This document shows positions 43,912-53,978 of a stretch of DNA of 64,000 bases, one piece after another. The position numbers and the translations under genes were made by a program. The stretch's first letter is position 1; every line of letters starts with the position of its first letter. Source of the DNA: Blattamonas nauphoetae (lineage: Eukaryota > Preaxostyla > Oxymonadida); the NCBI GenBank assembly GCA_033064195.1, contig JARBJD010000282.1:1-64000 (forward strand), given 5' to 3'. The notes under the pieces are model-generated. The model did no database searches. It was not told where the DNA came from and worked only from the letters and a program-made list of their open reading frames with translations.

Positions 43912-46012
43912 ATGAATCCAAGAACAACTTTCCAGCCAGTCGGTTCTTATGATGATATTTATGATCCTGTTGAAGGTACAACCACCCCCCTCATGCGAAC
44001 CGATTTCGACGTCGACCTAAAAAACCAGTTCAGGAGCTTGAGAGATGCACTGAATAGAGGTGTGTTTCTCATCTCTAAAATGATCTTCGGAAGAAACTGA
44101 TCTCCATTCAACCCTCCGTTCCGATTTAATGAAGCGTTTCTTCCCTTATTTGCTCTCACAAGCGGAAATCTTTGACCAATCGCAAATTACGAATGTATAT
44201 AACATTTTCTCTCATCTTGTGCAGACTTCGGCGTTTTCTCTGCTCTGCTGTATCATCAATATGTTGCCAAAGAGTCTATTTACCTCAGAGCGCACTGCCT
44301 ACGATGAGGACACTGAAAACTGGAATGGATCGCTTAATTGTAACGTTCCTGTGAATGTTGTGAGTCCCGAAGCTCCTTACGTTATTAATTTCTGTTCTAT
44401 TAGCACCGAGGTCACCTCAGCCTCGAAGCCCGTTCTTCAAGACCCGGAGCTCGTCTTTATGCGATCACTCCTTCACAACATTGGCCGTTCGCCAAAACTA
44501 ACGCGGTGTCTGGCCAATGACCGATTCTTTTCTGCGATCCATTCTGTTCTTCTCTCACCCCATCTCGCCCAAATGCGGGCTGGCCCCATCTCAACTGCCA
44601 ACAAAGCAGTCGAAATGCGCGTCAAGTCGCTGCTGATCCTGCAAAAAGTGCTGAGTGTCACTCAGCACGACCAGACAACAGACCAGTTCAGTTGGTTGGA
44701 GGAGTCGCTGTTGGCAATCCGAGACGCCGAGACAGGAAAAGCGAAGGAGCTCGCTCGGACGATCCTCACCGTTCTGAACTGCCCCCAAGACACTCTCAAC
44801 GAGGGGCCGCAGGTCAGACTGCCCGTCCGAATGGACGGCCTTGATCGGAACTTCCATTCTGCTCTCGCAACTCGGAATCCCCTGCCTGTCAGCCCTGTCA
44901 ACACTGCAGTTGGGGTGATCTCGACCCTCACTGCCCACCCAACGCCAATCATGCCCAACGAGGACGACGACTCGTCCGACGCCAACCAAACGAAAGACTG
45001 TCTCGCTCGGCGGGTGTTTCAGACAGGTGCGATGGACGAATCCGCTGTCCCCATGTTCATCGCCAGCTGCTCGCAAGTTGTGGGCAAGCACCGCGCAGAA
45101 GTGTTCAACCCGACTCTGATTGAATCTGTGGCGCTTCGGATCAAAAGCGGACTTGGCACCAAAACAACCACCAAACTCATCGTCGCCCTGAGCCGCATGC
45201 TGAAGGACGCTCCGAGCAGCATGATCGACGACGTGCTGTCCACGTCTCTCGTGCCGGCCATTCTGAGTGCAACGTCTCTCCAATCGTCGTCAGAGAAGCC
45301 GCTGGAGTACTACGTGCTCCGAATCCTGTTCAACCTCTCGCACCTGATCTGCCCGGCCCACACAGCCACCCTCGTCGAGGACGGGGTGATCCCGTTCCTC
45401 GTGCAGACCCTCACCAGCCCCTCTCAGTGCGTGCAGGAAACGAGCAGTGCTGTCCTCTACAACCTCCTTGCCCGCGATGGACTGGGCGAAGAGTCGTCGT
45501 GCTCCTCGCTCATCCAGCAGCAGGTTCGCCAATTCGGAGTGGTCGACCAGCTCCTTCGGCTGTTCAACATCACACCGAGTGTGTATGTCAAGCGACAGAC
45601 CGTGCTCTGCCTCCTCATCCTCTTCCGAGACAGACCCTTCCTCCAGTCTCATCCACAGAACGCCCGTGACATTTGCCAACACATCGCGGAAGTGTTGAGA
45701 GGGGAGGTGGACGACATTGCTGGTCAGCGGAAAATAATCAAGTTCATCCCACTCCTTCTGCACAACGAGGACAACGTCCAGCTCGTGAAGGAGACACGTC
45801 TCGTCGAATCGCTGGGTGGATTTCTGATTCGTCAAAGCTCTCTTTCTCTTTCCGTTGGAATCATTAATGCATACAACGCATTTCTAAGCTGCTCACCCGC
45901 TTCAAAGTTCGATGTTCTTGCTGCTGTCGGCAATTCATTATCCAGTATTAGCCTAAAAGCCCATTCTCGTCTCCGGACCTCAGTCGATATTTTTATCAAA
46001 TTGACCCAATAA
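43912..46012 (+). CDS. Armadillo-like repeat protein, 2 or more exons
   Basis: Exon 1 (43912-44059) encodes MNPRTTFQPVGSYDDIYDP onward; a 103-bp intron (GTGTGT...CACAAG) leads to AEIFDQSQITN at 44163, and the frame runs to TAA at 46012. A further 30-bp segment, GTATAT...GTGCAG near 44213-44242, could be an in-frame intron or coding; the sequence alone does not decide. The C-terminal half has armadillo-type helices (LVEDGVIPFLVQTLTSPSQ, ETSSAVLYNLLARDG, VDQLLRLFNITPSVYVKRQT). About 650 aa. No catalytic motif; probably a scaffold or adaptor. Confidence 0.75.
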
Positions 46013-46369
46013 AGCAATTTATTGGGCGCTATTCAAGCCCCCTCAATCTGATTCTTTTTGTTTTGTTCTGTAAAAAAAGGTTCTGGAGGATCAAACCTTA
46101 ATTTTTTTGGACCTCTCGTAAACAGTTACACTCACTGTATGAACATTTCTTGATTCAATTTCCCCGAAAAGTCCATCACACTTCAATTTGTGGACATTCT
46201 CCCCGTGTATTTATCGTATTCTTATTTGATACGATTTATCTCCAACGTTATTCAATTTGTTTAAAATCTTTCGATCTCTCTTCCCTTATCATTCTTCTTT
46301 AATGACTTTTCCCCCTTACCAGATCTTATCATTACCTCAATCCAACACTCATTATCAACTAATCTGTAT
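46013..46369. other. Intergenic spacer with the Trf4-like promoter
   Basis: AT- and pyrimidine-rich. No gene is seen. It separates two plus-strand genes and presumably holds the 3' end of one and the promoter of the next. Confidence 0.5.
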
Positions 46370-49300
46370 ATGTCGAGAAATCCTGAGTTCAGCAAAGCTG
46401 TTTCATTTACACTCTCAAACTCTCCAGCTTATCTCCCGTCCCAATTTTCATCGAACGTTGCACCGAACAACACTGGAACCAACCACCACAAAGCGCCACT
46501 TCTCCCAACTCCTGCAGCGTCAAAACCTCTTTCTCATTCCATCCATCAACCACCTCCTCCTGAAACGAATTTATCTAGTTCGACATACTCTGCAGGTGCA
46601 TACACTGCAACTTCGTACAGCTCAGGAGCTGATGTTGGGTGTGATTCATCCATTGATTTAGGCAGGGGGGCACCGCAATTCCAGAATCGTCGGACGACCG
46701 ATTCTTTTGCTTTTCGCCCCAACCCGCGATCTTCATTTGCACATTCCTCACGTTTTGAGGATGATGGACAATATCACACAAGTGAATATTCTCATCAAAA
46801 CTCACCAACACCTCATTCACACCCGAACCATCACACTTCATTTTCTCACCATGGCAAAGCCGTCTATAACCCGGTCATTACCACTGGATCCGGCGAAAAT
46901 GAATACACCCCACATCTTACTTTTGATCGGTCTGGAGTCGACCATAAGCGCCCACCCATCATCACATCGTTCAACAACGACACCTCCTTCCCGTCTCTGC
47001 AATCCCCGTCATCAACCCCTGTTACGTTCGAGCCATGTGGACTCACTGACTCATCTCCGACGCTCCAGACGTCCGATCCAGAACAGGGTCCGAGCATAGT
47101 TTTACACTCAAAGCCAACCATTCAGTTTCAGCCCCGCGGTTCTCATGAATCTTCGGATTCTGTCACTTCACTCATCACCCCAACAACGAACTCGCCTTTT
47201 ACTGGCTCTCACTCCGGCCATTCGTTCTCTCCATCGTCCGCCGCATTCACCCACTCCTCGAAAGTCATCTTTACTCCGAAGAACAAACAAGCCACATCAC
47301 CGCTCGCATCACAACCGTCGCCAACAAACAGCACATTTGTGAACAAGTCTCACCTTTCGACTTCGGAGATTTCGTGCCACTTTGGAACCGTCCCAAAAAG
47401 CGAAGGGAGCAGCTCGTCGGACATCATCTCCACTCCAAAGTCGATGTCCACTCCTTCTTTCCCCCAATTCAACCCGAGCATCTCCTCTTCAACACTCAAG
47501 GACGAGCCGCTCATCCAAAGGAAGAAACTCACCCCAACCTCGAACACGTTTGTCCCCCGTCTCGAAATCAACAATAATCAGAAAACGGTGAATCTTTTAA
47601 CTTCCCTCCAAGTTCCTCTCTCGCAATTGTTTCTTCTTTCCCGCGATTTCTTCCACTCGTTCATGGCCAGTGGGAACTCGCTAAATATTCATTACCTAAT
47701 GACTGCTCTCGAAACCATGGACGACATCGACGTTGCTGCTGTGTGGATGGACAAAAAGCGCATTCTGTCCATTCTGAAGTCGAATGTCCCCAGCATCGTT
47801 TCGAAAGATTCTGCCTTCCGTCGCTTCTCAGTTGAGAGGCCGCTGCCAATATCATCCACCCTCCCGTTCCCCTCGATTCCAATCGAGCTTCTTTCTTGCG
47901 AGCTGCAGTCGTTCATGTCTCACTCTGCGCTCACCCAGGCTGAGTACCTGCTTCGACTCGATCTCCTCTCCCAACTCTTCGACATCGCCCAGTCTGTCAA
48001 CCCAGAGCTCGTGCTGTGTGTGACAGGCTCCTTCCCAGCGTCCCTGTCCCTCTCCACGTCCGACATCGACGTTGTCTTCGTGTCCAAAGAGCAGTGGCGA
48101 TACATCACTCGCATCCAGCGCATCATCCGCGCCATCTTTCAGTTTTGGTACGGCGAGACGTTCACCCCGCCCGAGCCAGTCGCCGGCAGCCCTCTCCACT
48201 CCCACGCGTCGATGATGCAGACTGGGCTCTCGTTCCTCAACTCGCCGCACATCCGTTCGTGTCCGACGTGTGGTGCTGTGCTGTATCAACACAAGTGCAG
48301 CTGCGAGTGCAGGCTGGCTCTCGCAATCGAAGAGAAGATGTTTGCGGAAGAGAAGAAGAAGCAACCGACGCAAGACGACGAGAGACACAGCCTGATCAAG
48401 CGTCTGCTGTCTGTCCCGCTCACCGAGTCCATCCAGAAGCACCTCAGCCTCAGCCGCCCCATCGTCACCTCGCATTCAGTTGTGGAGTACCCACGCCTTC
48501 TCATCGACGCCCACCCGAGCGAGATCAAAGACGGGGTCGACAGGACGGTCAACTGCGACGCTCCCCAAAGTCCCAAATCAGCCAACACTCAATCCCCTCT
48601 CGCGGCGAGCACGCCCGCACAAGACCTTCTCTCGCCGGGGTCGGAGTCGGACAACGACAACACGGATTCCATCGCATTTGGCGATGATACCATCTTCACC
48701 CCGCCCCCGTCCCCGACGCAGATCCCGATGTGGGTGCCGCCGCATACGGACACGACGTTGGTCGACGAAGAGGTCGATGTCTGTGACAGCGCCACACTCC
48801 TCTCCGACACCATCAACAAGCCCCTCCTCTTCCCGCCTGCCCCGTCCATGGAGCCCAGCGACATCGACAACACTCTCACCAAAATCGACCATCACCTGCG
48901 ACTGTCCAGTGTGCCCACAAACTTCATCCGCTCCGCACGCATCCCGATCATCAAGCTTGTCCAGCCGAACTCCTCCCTCGACGCGTCTGCCCTCAAAGCA
49001 GACATCTCCTGCGGCGCTCTGTCGGGCATCATCAACACGGACTACCTGCGCTGCATTCTGATTGTGTATCCACAGGCCAAGCCCCTCATCGTCGCGCTGA
49101 AGGCCTTCCTCCTCCACCAGAAGCTGAACGAGCCGTACCAGGGCGGGCTCGGCGGGTATTCGCTGTGCCTCATGGTCATCTCGCATCTCCAGCAGCACAA
49201 GCGCAACTTCCACACCGAAGCCAGCGCCACTCCGCTCGGCCTCCTCCTCGTCGAGTTCTTTGCGCTCTACGGCGAGTGCACCGACGAGCTCAAGTCGCGC

Positions 49301-50446
49301 GGGCTGTTTGTGGAGGCCAAGGAAGGGGAGGCCGCCGAAGTCTTCCACAGCCACTCCTTCGCCATCAGCGTGCGCGGGCAGGGCCAATACATCCCGCTCA
49401 GCCTGCTCCATCAGGTCGTGCCAACTATGCACGTTGGGTTCGATCCAAACGTCGACGACCGTCTCGTGCTGGAAGACCCGCTCGACGACACAAACAACTG
49501 CACTCGCTCGTGCTACTCCTGGCCGACCATCAAACGAACGTTCCAGGAGACCCTGTTTGTTCTCCTCGACCATCTGACCAACTTACCTCCGCAGGCAACG
49601 CTGGCTGAGTCGATCCTGTCTGCTCAGTCGGACGAGGAGCTGGTTGTTGCACTGACTGAAATCTCTGCCCTCAAATCGATCGTCCCAAGCGACGTGTTCA
49701 ACTGCAGGCAGCGACAGCTCAGCCAGACCAACAACAAGCACTTCGCCAACCCACTCGCCCAGCTTGCCCAAGCACAGACTCCCCTCAACACCAACGCTGC
49801 CATCTTCCACCCGCACTTCGCCGGCCTGCCCGTCTCACACGCACGCCCCATCTCTCCCAACGACACTCTCTCCGACGACGGATCGGACCTGTCTGTGCAC
49901 GGTGGAGGGAACTCTGACTCGCTCCCGTCCAACAGCAGTCCCACCCTCCACTCGTCGTCGTCGCAGGTGCAGACTGGCCCGACCCCCAACCCGCTCCCAT
50001 TTGCCTTCCTCCCCACCGAGCAGCAGATGCGCCTTCGGCCTGCCATCAACATGGGCAGGTCCTATCGAACCAACCTCGCCGTTGCGACGAGCACGCAGAG
50101 CATCCCATCATTCGACGGGTTCTGTGAGGACGATGCGTGGGGTGCCCGTGCCAACAGCTGGTCGTCCAACTCGTTTGATGGAGGGGATGGGGCTGCGTGG
50201 AAGCCGCTTGGGCCAATCGACAAGCGGACGCAGTATCCGACACTCATCACTCGGCCGAGCATCGTTCCCAACACTCCGCTCGACGCCTCGCACGGGCTCA
50301 CTCTGTCGGATGGGGCGTCCAATCTCTACCCGTTTGCTCCGCTGAAAGACGACGTGAGCCGGGAATGCGAAATCAATTTCAACTTGCCTGATGATTCTGT
50401 CATTCCTGGAGCAAATCCTATCCATTACGCTCCGTCGGTACAGTAG
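46370..50446 (+). CDS. Trf4/PAPD5-like non-canonical poly(A) polymerase
   Basis: A single exon of 1358 codons, ATG 46370 to TAG 50446. The first ~430 residues are Ser/Thr/Pro/His-rich and disordered. The nucleotidyltransferase core follows: VTGSFPASLSLSTSDIDVV (two catalytic Asp, about residue 565), then the third Asp in ALKADISCG (about 877), after the ARIPIIKLVQ strand typical of Trf4. The PAP-associated part has EPYQGGLGGYSLCLM and LEDPLDDTNNCTRSCYSW. The enzyme adds short A tails to RNAs for nuclear surveillance. The stretch between the second and third Asp is about 300 residues, far more than usual, and includes CPTCGAVLYQHKCSCEC, a possible zinc knuckle. A long antisense frame in this gene is a composition artefact. 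Confidence 0.92.
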   Translation: MSRNPEFSKAVSFTLSNSPAYLPSQFSSNVAPNNTGTNHHKAPLLPTPAASKPLSHSIHQPPPPETNLSSSTYSAGAYTATSYSSGADVGCDSSIDLGRGAPQFQNRRTTDSFAFRPNPRSSFAHSSRFEDDGQYHTSEYSHQNSPTPHSHPNHHTSFSHHGKAVYNPVITTGSGENEYTPHLTFDRSGVDHKRPPIITSFNNDTSFPSLQSPSSTPVTFEPCGLTDSSPTLQTSDPEQGPSIVLHSKPTIQFQPRGSHESSDSVTSLITPTTNSPFTGSHSGHSFSPSSAAFTHSSKVIFTPKNKQATSPLASQPSPTNSTFVNKSHLSTSEISCHFGTVPKSEGSSSSDIISTPKSMSTPSFPQFNPSISSSTLKDEPLIQRKKLTPTSNTFVPRLEINNNQKTVNLLTSLQVPLSQLFLLSRDFFHSFMASGNSLNIHYLMTALETMDDIDVAAVWMDKKRILSILKSNVPSIVSKDSAFRRFSVERPLPISSTLPFPSIPIELLSCELQSFMSHSALTQAEYLLRLDLLSQLFDIAQSVNPELVLCVTGSFPASLSLSTSDIDVVFVSKEQWRYITRIQRIIRAIFQFWYGETFTPPEPVAGSPLHSHASMMQTGLSFLNSPHIRSCPTCGAVLYQHKCSCECRLALAIEEKMFAEEKKKQPTQDDERHSLIKRLLSVPLTESIQKHLSLSRPIVTSHSVVEYPRLLIDAHPSEIKDGVDRTVNCDAPQSPKSANTQSPLAASTPAQDLLSPGSESDNDNTDSIAFGDDTIFTPPPSPTQIPMWVPPHTDTTLVDEEVDVCDSATLLSDTINKPLLFPPAPSMEPSDIDNTLTKIDHHLRLSSVPTNFIRSARIPIIKLVQPNSSLDASALKADISCGALSGIINTDYLRCILIVYPQAKPLIVALKAFLLHQKLNEPYQGGLGGYSLCLMVISHLQQHKRNFHTEASATPLGLLLVEFFALYGECTDELKSRGLFVEAKEGEAAEVFHSHSFAISVRGQGQYIPLSLLHQVVPTMHVGFDPNVDDRLVLEDPLDDTNNCTRSCYSWPTIKRTFQETLFVLLDHLTNLPPQATLAESILSAQSDEELVVALTEISALKSIVPSDVFNCRQRQLSQTNNKHFANPLAQLAQAQTPLNTNAAIFHPHFAGLPVSHARPISPNDTLSDDGSDLSVHGGGNSDSLPSNSSPTLHSSSSQVQTGPTPNPLPFAFLPTEQQMRLRPAINMGRSYRTNLAVATSTQSIPSFDGFCEDDAWGARANSWSSNSFDGGDGAAWKPLGPIDKRTQYPTLITRPSIVPNTPLDASHGLTLSDGASNLYPFAPLKDDVSRECEINFNLPDDSVIPGANPIHYAPSVQ

Positions 50447-50722
50447 GCATTACTTACTATTACGTTCCTGTTCAATCTTTTCTTATTTACCACTTCTTTC
50501 TTTTTTCAACCTTTGCTTCGATTTCTTCAAAATCGTTAGTTCTTATGGGAATTGATCCAACCCATATGTTTAGAAAATTGTTATTCAAAAGTGAGAAAAT
50601 TAACCCTTTCATCGATCCAACATCGGGTAAGAATACGATGACTCAATTTGATTTAAGTAGGATGTACAGAGCATTGAAATGGGAAAAAAGAAAAGTCCGG
50701 TGAAAACTCTTGAGTGTTCATT
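50447..50722. other. Convergent intergenic region
   Basis: 3' ends of the Trf4-like gene (+) and the small membrane protein (-). Pyrimidine-rich, no gene seen. Confidence 0.5.
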
Positions 50723-51246
50723 TTATTCTTTCTTTGGGATGTGTTGCAGCACAAATTCCTTGATTTCGGGGTAGAAGTGTGCGCAAACAGCTGTTGTGGC
50801 GAGAGCACAGATGGCAAAGCCAATCAAGCATGCGTAGCTCTTCTTTGGTGGTTTCTCGTTTTTGTTGAGCTTGGTTGTTGATTTCTTATCCTTCTTGCCG
50901 GATTTCTCCTTTGGCGACTTGCTGCGTGAGCTTGACTTCTGGGCTCTCTTAGGAGACGGTCCTGCCTTGGATGCAGCTGGAGTTCGTGAACGTGCTCCCT
51001 TGGCTGAAATAGAGAAAATAAATAGAAGGTAATGATTGGAGTCAGAAAATGAAGTTGAATTTATGGGGTTGATTGAATTGAAAATGACAAAAAGGAATTA
51101 TTAAGAGAAAAAATAAACATTTGTTGTCTTCTTCTTCTGGGAGTTCACTGCAGGTAAGAAAGTGATGGAAATAAATAAAAATGAAATATGGCACAGAATA
51201 GAGGAATATACGCATAGGGATTCTCTTGTTTTTTGTGAGAGCTCAT
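50723..51246 (-). CDS. Small Lys-rich single-pass (tail-anchored) membrane protein, 3 exons
   Basis: Exons 51212-51246, 51119-51147 and 50723-51003 join in frame to 114 aa: MSSHKKQENPYAELPEEEDN, then a Ser/Lys-rich stretch (RAQKSSSRSKSPKEKSGKKD), then KKSYACLIGFAICALATTAV as a single membrane segment close to the C-terminus, ending VLQHIPKKE. Introns are 64 and 115 bp and start GTAT and GTTT. A basic cytosolic domain plus a near-C-terminal membrane segment is the design of tail-anchored ER proteins; I do not recognise the family. It has no long uninterrupted frame with an ATG, so simple ORF searches miss it. Confidence 0.7.
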
Positions 51247-51434
51247 CTGTTTGTGTTGTGGAATCTGCGATCAACCCAAAGGATCAAGGAGAAACCATGT
51301 CGAAAATCAAGTTGAGGATCCACGTCAAGCAGGATCCGCTTGGTGATGACTGTTGACTGAGGAGGCCTTTGGATTGTATCGTGGAGTGTGGATGGAGGGA
51401 GAACAGGGACTTTTCGAGCAACGACAGATTTGGC

Positions 51435-52688
51435 CTATTTTGGAGAACCTTGTGGGGAATTCTGTGAGTTCCGTACAGAGTGAGATTCACTTGACTTTGC
51501 TGACAGTTCAAGCGATTGACGGATCTGTTGGTCCCTTCTGCCCTCTTCCAATCTTGAGTCTTCATCTTCGCGATCATTCTCGTCCTCACCCTTCTCCGAT
51601 GGCCTCTCAGAGTTCAATGGCGACAAAGAGAGGACGGGAATGAGCGGCTCATGCTGATTCGAAGACTTGAACTTGAGCTTTCCGTTTTTGAACTCAAAAG
51701 GACTGGCTCGTCCTCGATGCCCACCTTCCGAGAGGCGAAGTCTGCTCAGAGTGGAGCTTGTTGGCGTTGAAGTGGCATCGAGCTGTTTTGATGGCCCTTT
51801 ATACGAGAATGTCGACGATGTGCGAAGAACGGTGCGTGGAGTGAGATGCCCATCGTCCTTGAAGAATGTGGCGGTAATTTCATCACGGCTGACCATTGCA
51901 GACGAATGGAAAACAGATTTAGCCATCGAATTTGATTTCGAGAGCACGAGAGGTCCAGAGAAGTGAAGAGGTGGTGTCCCTGGTTTATTGAGAACATCGA
52001 GCGAGTTGACTGAACTCGATGAGGGGCGAGTGCTAGCTGGAGTTGGTGTGAATGATCCCGTTCGATGTGCATCCCTTGAATGGTCTTTGATATAGCGTGT
52101 GGCTGGATCAATTGTCGTCTGGTTGATTACTGGCCCTGGTGTTTTGTACGACGAAGGAATCACATGGGCTGACTTTGATAAAACGGGAGTGTGTTGTGGT
52201 GAGCGCTGTTTAAGAACAGGTGACGCTCGAGACGTTGAACGAAGTGTGGGCGATGAAGAATAGGACAAAGATAACTGAGATGACTTCTTTGGGGTGCAAT
52301 CAAGAGAAAGAGTGGTAGAAATGGCATTTCGATCACGGACGATGCGACTTTGGCGTCGTACAACTGAATCATTGGATGGTTTTCTCGAATCACGTAAAGT
52401 GTCAGATAGAAAGGGATTGAACTGTTCAGGATACTTCGCGGACAATGAAGAGTTCGGAACAAGGTTTGGATGGAGTTGGGGAATCATGCTCCCAACAGGA
52501 GGAGCGTTGAGTTTTGGAGGAGAGAAAAGGATGTGTCTAGAATGAGGTGATTCTGCACGTGATGTAATAGGCCATTGGCGGGGAGGGGCAGAATATGTTG
52601 GATTCGTTTTGACACTTGGAAGTGGTCTATTTACAATTTCTGGAAGATCCATTGAATGAACCATAGTTCTTTTGTTCACCCTGTCCAT
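51435..52688 (-). CDS. Ser/Pro/Thr-rich disordered protein
   Basis: The ATG at 52688 gives 417 aa. It is almost entirely low-complexity Ser/Pro/Thr/Arg with many S/T-P sites (SPPKLNAPPVG, SFTPTPASTRPSSSS, LSPLNSERPSEKGEDEN), ending with a charged helical stretch EDENDREDEDSRLEEGRRD. There is no domain. Many S/T-P sites suggest a target of proline-directed kinases (inference). It is divergent from the next gene with only 50 bp between start codons. The stop is TAG. Confidence 0.6.
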   Translation of the reverse strand: MDRVNKRTMVHSMDLPEIVNRPLPSVKTNPTYSAPPRQWPITSRAESPHSRHILFSPPKLNAPPVGSMIPQLHPNLVPNSSLSAKYPEQFNPFLSDTLRDSRKPSNDSVVRRQSRIVRDRNAISTTLSLDCTPKKSSQLSLSYSSSPTLRSTSRASPVLKQRSPQHTPVLSKSAHVIPSSYKTPGPVINQTTIDPATRYIKDHSRDAHRTGSFTPTPASTRPSSSSVNSLDVLNKPGTPPLHFSGPLVLSKSNSMAKSVFHSSAMVSRDEITATFFKDDGHLTPRTVLRTSSTFSYKGPSKQLDATSTPTSSTLSRLRLSEGGHRGRASPFEFKNGKLKFKSSNQHEPLIPVLSLSPLNSERPSEKGEDENDREDEDSRLEEGRRDQQIRQSLELSAKSSESHSVRNSQNSPQGSPK

Positions 52689-52738
52689 CCATCGCACCTT
52701 GCTTTCATAGAAACTTTAGTTCTGAGTTTATCATTGCG

Positions 52739-53523
52739 ATGAACTGTCTGTCCATTTTCCCGTCATTTGTCCAGCACTCATTCATTTATCAAATCCATTG
52801 TTGAACAAGCCTCCTCCCTGTCCAAATCTCCTATCACCACCTGCCACTATTCAAACTCCATATGTAAATGATGTGGCTGTCAAATCAGCAGCTGTTCATC
52901 CATCTGTCACTCCTCCGGCATCATCTCGCACTTCACAAGTTTCACTGTCCAGACTAACTATTATCTCGAATCTCTCTCGTCCACAAGTCCTTAACAAAGA
53001 TTGTCAACTCCCTGTGGATTCCCCGTCGCCTGAGAACGACGTGTTCGAGAGTCCCTTGGAAGATCCAATTCGGCCGTATTTCGATCCATACAATGCTTAT
53101 GCTGATTATGAGGATGAGGATGATACGGATGATTGTGATTCCCTCTGTTCCTCTTTGTCATGTCTTAGTTTCGACTTGACAGACACATTCGATGATTCAG
53201 CCGCATTGGTCCCCTCCAACACTCGAACATTCATATCACTTCTCAATGATTTTAACTCTAATTTAGTAGTGCCAACTTTCCGTGAATCGCTTGATGAACC
53301 GTTCCCGAACCCCTTATCAACACCGAAACGTGCCTCCGGTCTTACCTCGCTCACTTCCAGAATTAACGCTAATTTACTGGACGACGAGATATTTCTTTTT
53401 TGTGGCACGGCTTTATCGAATCCTCAATGCGAAGAGCCCATCCCAAGGCTCCCAACGAATCTGCAATTTACACCGTTCTTTCTCCCAAGCTCTCCACAAC
53501 CTAATGCACTACCAGTTGTGTAA
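52739..53523 (+). CDS. Pro/Ser-rich acidic protein, 2 exons
   Basis: Exon 1 (52739-52745) is only seven bases, ATG AAC T. A 29-bp intron (GTCTGTCC...TTTGTCCAG) follows, and exon 2 (52775-53523) continues to TAA, 251 aa in all. Text includes PPPCPNLLSPPATIQTP, an acidic patch YADYEDEDDTDDCDS and NPLSTPKRASGLTSL. No domain is recognised. The join is supported by frame and by the donor signature shared with other introns here, but so short a first exon needs transcript proof. It is head to head with the Ser/Pro-rich gene. Confidence 0.58.
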
Positions 53524-53819
53524 CCCATACCGCACATGTCACCACCACTCTGAATGTTCTGTTATCCTCTCCCATTCACATGTTTCCCTCCATTACTCGT
53601 CTCTCTGTTTCAGTCATTTCTTGAGATCTCCTTCGTACTCCTCCCAACAATTGTCTTTTAAAGTTGTTGGAAATTCAGAGTTAGACTTAAATTACACGTT
53701 GAATCGAGAAATGTGACTTTCGTCAGGTCTTTGCGCTTCAACCAACAGTCTCTTCGTTGTCCAGATTGAAGATGAGTTTATATTCCAATCTAAAGGAGAT
53801 GTTAAAGACCTGATTTTCA
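53524..53819. other. Intergenic spacer before tRNA-Gly
   Basis: No gene seen; AT-rich 3' sequence of the Pro/Ser-rich gene and flank of the tRNA. Confidence 0.5.
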
Positions 53820-53890
53820 GCATCAATAGTCTAGTGGCAGGATGCGCGCTTCCCATGCGTGCGGCCCGGGTTCAATTCCCGGTTGATGCA
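53820..53890 (+). tRNA. tRNA-Gly (anticodon CCC)
   Basis: The 71-nt sequence folds into a full cloverleaf: acceptor GCATCAA/TTGATGC with discriminator A, D arm GTCT/GGAT, anticodon stem CGCGC/GCGTG with loop TTCCCAT, and T arm CCGGG-TTCAATT-CCCGG. The anticodon CCC reads GGG codons. There is no intron and CCA is not encoded. A long T run (53895 on) serves as a Pol III terminator. Unlike the two tRNA-like elements in the left part of the window, this is an intact gene. Confidence 0.96.
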
Positions 53891-53894
53891 AATC

Positions 53895-53922
53895 TTTTTC
53901 TTTTTTTTTTTTTTTTTTTTTT
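53895..53922 (+). terminator. Pol III T-run terminator
   Basis: TTTTTC followed by about 20 T directly after the tRNA-Gly gene; this is the usual Pol III stop signal. Confidence 0.85.
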
Positions 53923-53978
53923 ATAAACGCGGTTGAGTTTTTTTATAATCAACGGGTGAAATGAAAATGAAGAATATT

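Noticed and set aside
47852-49573. Minus-strand frames up to 331 codons inside the Trf4-like gene
   Set aside because: Antisense to a certain coding region; no motif, no start context.
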